Made by a program: the position numbers and the translations under genes. 64,000 nt of DNA from G965276765 sp965276765. Lineage in GTDB: Bacteria > Actinomycetota > Acidimicrobiia > Acidimicrobiales > Palsa-688. The stretch's first letter is position 1. Every line of letters starts with the position of its first letter. The stretch is from positions 1,984,001 through 2,048,000 of the forward strand of contig OZ255627.1 in assembly GCA_965276765.1 (NCBI GenBank), in the 5' to 3' direction. This document shows positions 61,623 through 64,000 of this stretch, piece by piece. The notes beneath the pieces are model-generated. The model had not been told where the DNA came from. It did not search any database and worked only from the letters and a program-made list of their open reading frames with translations.

Positions 61623-61821
61623 AGTGTCTCACAACGGCGGAGAAAGGAGGATCGAACGGCCCGTCACCCCGCAGTTACCCTTCGATAACCGTCCGATAAT
61701 CAAAAGGGCGGAGTTTGGAGGACAAAAGCGGAAATTTCTCTCAAGAGGTCGTGTCGTTACCCTCCCGTAATCGGCGAGGGGTACAACGAGATCACACCCC
61801 GAACTTCTTGGAGGAAGCATT
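61623..61821 (+). other. 199-nt divergent regulatory region
   Basis: Between the response regulator gene and a small membrane-protein gene. AT-richer than average, with candidate -10 elements GATAAT (~61693) and CGTAAT (~61766), TTACCC twice, and GGAGG before ATG 61822. It may contain sites for the adjacent response regulator, but no clear direct repeat is visible. Confidence 0.35.
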
Positions 61822-62052
61822 ATGTTGATCTTCGATCTCGTCGCTGGAGCCGTGTTCTTCGCCGTCATCCTGGCGATCATGTTTGTCGGCATCCGCTGGC
61901 AGAGCCGGGTTCATGAAGAGGCAGAGCAGGCCCTCGCCGCCCGCCGCTCTGGTGCCGCCGACCTCGTGGATGTCGGGCTCGTGTCACAGGCCGAGCTGGA
62001 CGAGGCGTGGCGCTACATCCAGGAAAACTACCGGGAGCTGGCCGTCCGATAG
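61822..62052 (+). CDS. Small single-helix membrane protein
   Basis: 76 residues: one N-terminal helix (FDLVAGAVFFAVILAIMFVGI) then a soluble charged part (SRVHEEAEQALAARRSGAAD, SQAELDEAWRYIQENYRELA), possibly a coiled/helical hairpin. GGAGG 8 nt before the ATG. No family recognised. Divergent from a two-component system and convergent with ctaG-like gene. The stop lies in a 15-bp repeat. Confidence 0.7.
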   Translation: MLIFDLVAGAVFFAVILAIMFVGIRWQSRVHEEAEQALAARRSGAADLVDVGLVSQAELDEAWRYIQENYRELAVR

Positions 62053-62082
62053 CTGTCGGTCGGATAGATGTCGGTCGGGCCG
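62038..62082 (+). repeat. 15-bp tandem repeat at a stop codon
   Basis: Units CTGGCCGTCCGATAG, CTGTCGGTCGGATAG and ATGTCGGTCGGGCCG start at 62038, 62053 and 62068. The first ends in the TAG stop of the small membrane-protein gene; the second repeats the TAG. Confidence 0.85.
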
Positions 62083-62086
62083 ACGG

Positions 62087-62998
62087 TCATCGGGCTCTGA
62101 CGTGGGTGGTCATCCTCGCCGTCGGATCGGTTCGCCATCCCTGGCGGAGGATCTTGTCCAAGGCCGCACCGGGACCGTTCTCGTCTCTGATGAACTCAGC
62201 GACGGCCCGGACGAACATCGGAAAACACCAGAAGTCCCCGCACACCCAGAGGATTCCCGCCCCGATCTGCTGATCCGCCAAGGGCGAAAGGCTGACACCG
62301 GGCAAGTGATTGTAGACCGAGTACCACGAATGGGTGGCGAAGAGGGAAAGCGACATGGCCAGCACGAACATGACGACATTGGTGCCAAAAAGGCCCAGCG
62401 CCCTCGGCACCGGCGCCAGCTTGGGTCGCAAAGGGTACGAGCCGATGAATTGGAGCCAGAAGAACATTCCGGCCACGAAGAAGCTGCCGTGCATCAGCCA
62501 GATGTGGACGGCCTGGTTGCGCTGAGCGAGGTCGAAGGCGGCGGGCAGGTGCCACACCACCATGACCACGCTGAAGCCGACGATGGCGACCATCGGGCGG
62601 GACAGGGTGCGGCCCACGACGCGCAGCGGCGCCGACCACCGGCCGAGCAGCAGGCTCCGCCCGAGCCGTCGGCGAGCCCCGACGGGCAGGCCGTGGGCGA
62701 GCACCAGCCAGGGGGCGCCCACCACGACCAGCATGGGGGCGGCGAACATCAGCAGCAGGTGCTGGAGCATGTGAACCCAGAAGTACAGGTCCGCCCAGTA
62801 GTCCATGGGTGAGTCCACGGCGACGATGAGCACCACGAGGCCGCCGTAGAACAGAAACGACCGATGCCGCCTGGCTGCGGTCCTCGAGCGCCGCGACCGG
62901 CCGGCCAGATGGTGCAGCCCGAGCTCGTGGAGGACGACGATGGCCGCCACGACCACCAGAAACGGGTCGAAGGACCAGTGCTCGAGGATGATGTTCAC
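62087..62998 (-). CDS. CtaG-type cytochrome c oxidase assembly membrane protein
   Basis: A 303-residue protein with about seven helices. YFWVHMLQHLLLMFAAPMLVVVG, VWHLPAAFDLAQRN, HIWLMHGSFFVAGMFFWLQ and DQQIGAGILWVCGDFW match the caa3-type CtaG (DUF1404-like) family, implicated in copper delivery to cytochrome oxidase. His/Met-rich helices could bind metal. GTG 62998 lies 4 nt after the TlpA stop; a longer frame overlaps that gene and was rejected. Confidence 0.85.
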   Translation of the reverse strand: MNIILEHWSFDPFLVVVAAIVVLHELGLHHLAGRSRRSRTAARRHRSFLFYGGLVVLIVAVDSPMDYWADLYFWVHMLQHLLLMFAAPMLVVVGAPWLVLAHGLPVGARRRLGRSLLLGRWSAPLRVVGRTLSRPMVAIVGFSVVMVVWHLPAAFDLAQRNQAVHIWLMHGSFFVAGMFFWLQFIGSYPLRPKLAPVPRALGLFGTNVVMFVLAMSLSLFATHSWYSVYNHLPGVSLSPLADQQIGAGILWVCGDFWCFPMFVRAVAEFIRDENGPGAALDKILRQGWRTDPTARMTTHVRAR

Positions 62999-63002
62999 GC
63001 CG

Positions 63003-63566
63003 TCACCGGGTGAGGCGGGGAAGCCAGGTATTGAGGACGGCGTTGGTGACGGCGCCGAAGTGGACGTAGGCAACCCGGCCGTCGGCATTGATGAAGACCG
63101 TTGTGGGCAGGTTGGAGAGGCCGTAGCGGACCGTCACGGCATTGTTCGGGTCGGCCCCGATGGCGTAGCCGACGTGGTCGGATCGCAGTAGCCGAAGGGC
63201 ATTGGTCCTCGAGTCGTTGACGTCGATACCTACGAAGTCGACGGCGGATCGATGCCGGCGCCACGCATGGCTCAGCAACGGCAGCTCCTGCTTGCAGGGG
63301 TGGCACCACGAGGCAAAGAAGTTGAGCACCACGGGTTTGCCTCGCCACCCCGACGACGTGACATGGGGCGAGCCCCGACGCAGCGCCGCCACATCGATCG
63401 CAGGCGGGCGAGAGCCAACCGTCAGGCTGGCGGTGGGCGGCGGGAGCGACTTGGACACCGACGCCGAGGACGAGGTGGAGACGGCCGCATAGGCGATACC
63501 CGCGCCGATGGCTACGGCCAGGAGAAAGCCGATCAGCGCCACGGCCGGTCGGTGTCGGTGGATCAC
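63003..63566 (-). CDS. TlpA-like membrane-anchored thioredoxin
   Basis: 187 residues: one N-terminal helix (VALIGFLLAVAIGAGIAYA), then a thioredoxin domain with FFASWCHPCKQELPLL (CHPC active site), VGIDVNDS and the cis-Pro YGLSNLPTTVFI. Likely an extracytoplasmic reductase for haem or copper centre maturation, in line with the CtaG-like neighbour. GTG 63566 has TAGGAT ending 7 nt upstream (forward 63574-63579). Confidence 0.9.
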   Translation of the reverse strand: MIHRHRPAVALIGFLLAVAIGAGIAYAAVSTSSSASVSKSLPPPTASLTVGSRPPAIDVAALRRGSPHVTSSGWRGKPVVLNFFASWCHPCKQELPLLSHAWRRHRSAVDFVGIDVNDSRTNALRLLRSDHVGYAIGADPNNAVTVRYGLSNLPTTVFINADGRVAYVHFGAVTNAVLNTWLPRLTR

Positions 63567-63576
63567 GGCGCCGATC

Positions 63577-64000
63577 CTAAGACGAAGGAGCGGGGCCGAT
63601 GCCCGCGACCCTGACAACCGTCCACGCCCCGGTGCGGGACCGAGGCGAAGCCGTTGGGGAGCGCGTGTAGAGAGGCTCGCCCTGATAGGCCACCTGCTCG
63701 GCACCGTCGGGCCTCCTGATGATGCCCAGACGAGATGCGAGGGCCGCACTGGCGACGGGGGTGAGATCACCGGCGGGCAGGAGGACCGGCCGCCAGGATC
63801 TCGTGCAGGCTCCGACGCAGGTCACGGTGCCAAGCCCCCCGGCCGACTCTGAGGCCAGGTGGTAGAGGGGCTTTCCGCTCGGGGTCACGAGGATCACGCC
63901 GTACCCGGCCGTCTTCTCGAGCTCTACGACCGGGGTATGGCCGGCCGGGGTCGGCTTGGCGGTACTCGTGGATGCGCCGGAGGTGGCGGGAGCCGACGGC
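63577..64000 (-). CDS. Secreted-repeat lipoprotein-like protein (5' part outside window)
   Basis: The frame is open to the window edge; 140 codons are seen. A Ser/Thr/Pro/Ala linker precedes VVELEKTAGYGVILVTPSGKPLYHL, TCVGACTRSWRPVLLP and RPDGAEQVAYQGEPLY, matching the COG4315-like secreted repeat proteins of actinobacteria. The two Cys of TCVGAC are usual in the family. The signal or lipobox is beyond the edge. The stop is 10 nt before the TlpA-like start. Confidence 0.75.
   Translation of the reverse strand, partial: PSAPATSGASTSTAKPTPAGHTPVVELEKTAGYGVILVTPSGKPLYHLASESAGGLGTVTCVGACTRSWRPVLLPAGDLTPVASAALASRLGIIRRPDGAEQVAYQGEPLYTRSPTASPRSRTGAWTVVRVAGIGPAPSS

Overview
The window is one contiguous piece of a high-GC actinobacterial chromosome. 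The evidence is a BldC-type MerR-like regulator downstream of purM, a polyphosphate glucokinase, a mycothiol-dependent maleylpyruvate-isomerase-fold protein, an actinobacterial-type LexA (SOS) box, VKOR-driven disulfide chemistry, tRNAs without an encoded CCA and many GTG starts. The mix of families would fit a free-living, aerobic Acidimicrobiia-like lineage, but that placement is inference. No rRNA, CRISPR array, transposase, phage module or replication origin was seen. Coding density is very high, and many neighbouring genes overlap by 4 nt (ATGA or GTGA).

Layout. 1-13.2 kb (+): the 3' part of clpB, a BI-1 family membrane protein, then a purine cluster purA, purD, purC, purS, purQ, purL, purF, purM, followed by bldC and an argJ-like gene. 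13.2-17.7 kb: a minus-strand VKOR/thioredoxin-like pair (disulfide formation outside the membrane), a plus-strand ECF sigma/anti-sigma pair, then serA. 17.8-24.7 kb: an MFS exporter, two multi-spanning membrane proteins, an MPI-fold gene, a DUF222/HNH (13E12-like) gene under an SOS-box promoter, and a winged-helix regulator. 24.6-29.2 kb (-): PP2C phosphatase, cystathionine gamma-synthase/lyase and a cystathionine beta-synthase-like enzyme (transsulfuration), and polyphosphate glucokinase. 29.3-32.8 kb: acyl-CoA dehydrogenase, an amidohydrolase and a membrane protein.

32.9-42.6 kb is the most coherent functional block. A minus-strand run livH-livM-livG-livF-substrate-binding lipoprotein-kynA-kynU joins a branched-chain-type amino-acid ABC importer to the tryptophan/kynurenine catabolic enzymes. 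It is divergent from a CitA/CitB-type two-component system, with a perfect 9-bp direct repeat between them. 42.6-48.1 kb (-): a lipoprotein, a membrane/SCO1 fusion, a P1B-type metal ATPase and its ArsR/SmtB regulator. 48.2-54.4 kb: DUF1330, a frameshifted permease pseudogene, an Lrp regulator, a VOC protein, a large GT-C-like membrane protein, a small membrane protein, a serpin-like pseudogene, and tRNA-Asp and tRNA-Phe. 54.4-64 kb: flotillin with an NfeD-like partner, an aldo/keto reductase, small membrane proteins, a DHA2 exporter, an OmpR-type two-component pair, a CtaG-like protein, a TlpA-like thioredoxin and a truncated secreted-repeat lipoprotein.

Two patterns cut across the window. 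(1) Many transcription-unit-leading genes have no Shine-Dalgarno but carry an xANNNT hexamer 6-8 nt before the start codon, as expected for leaderless mRNAs; two of these have a -35 at 17 nt. (2) Short tandem duplications (period 15-19 bp) sit exactly on stop codons or gene junctions at seven places, so some start and stop codons lie inside repeat units.
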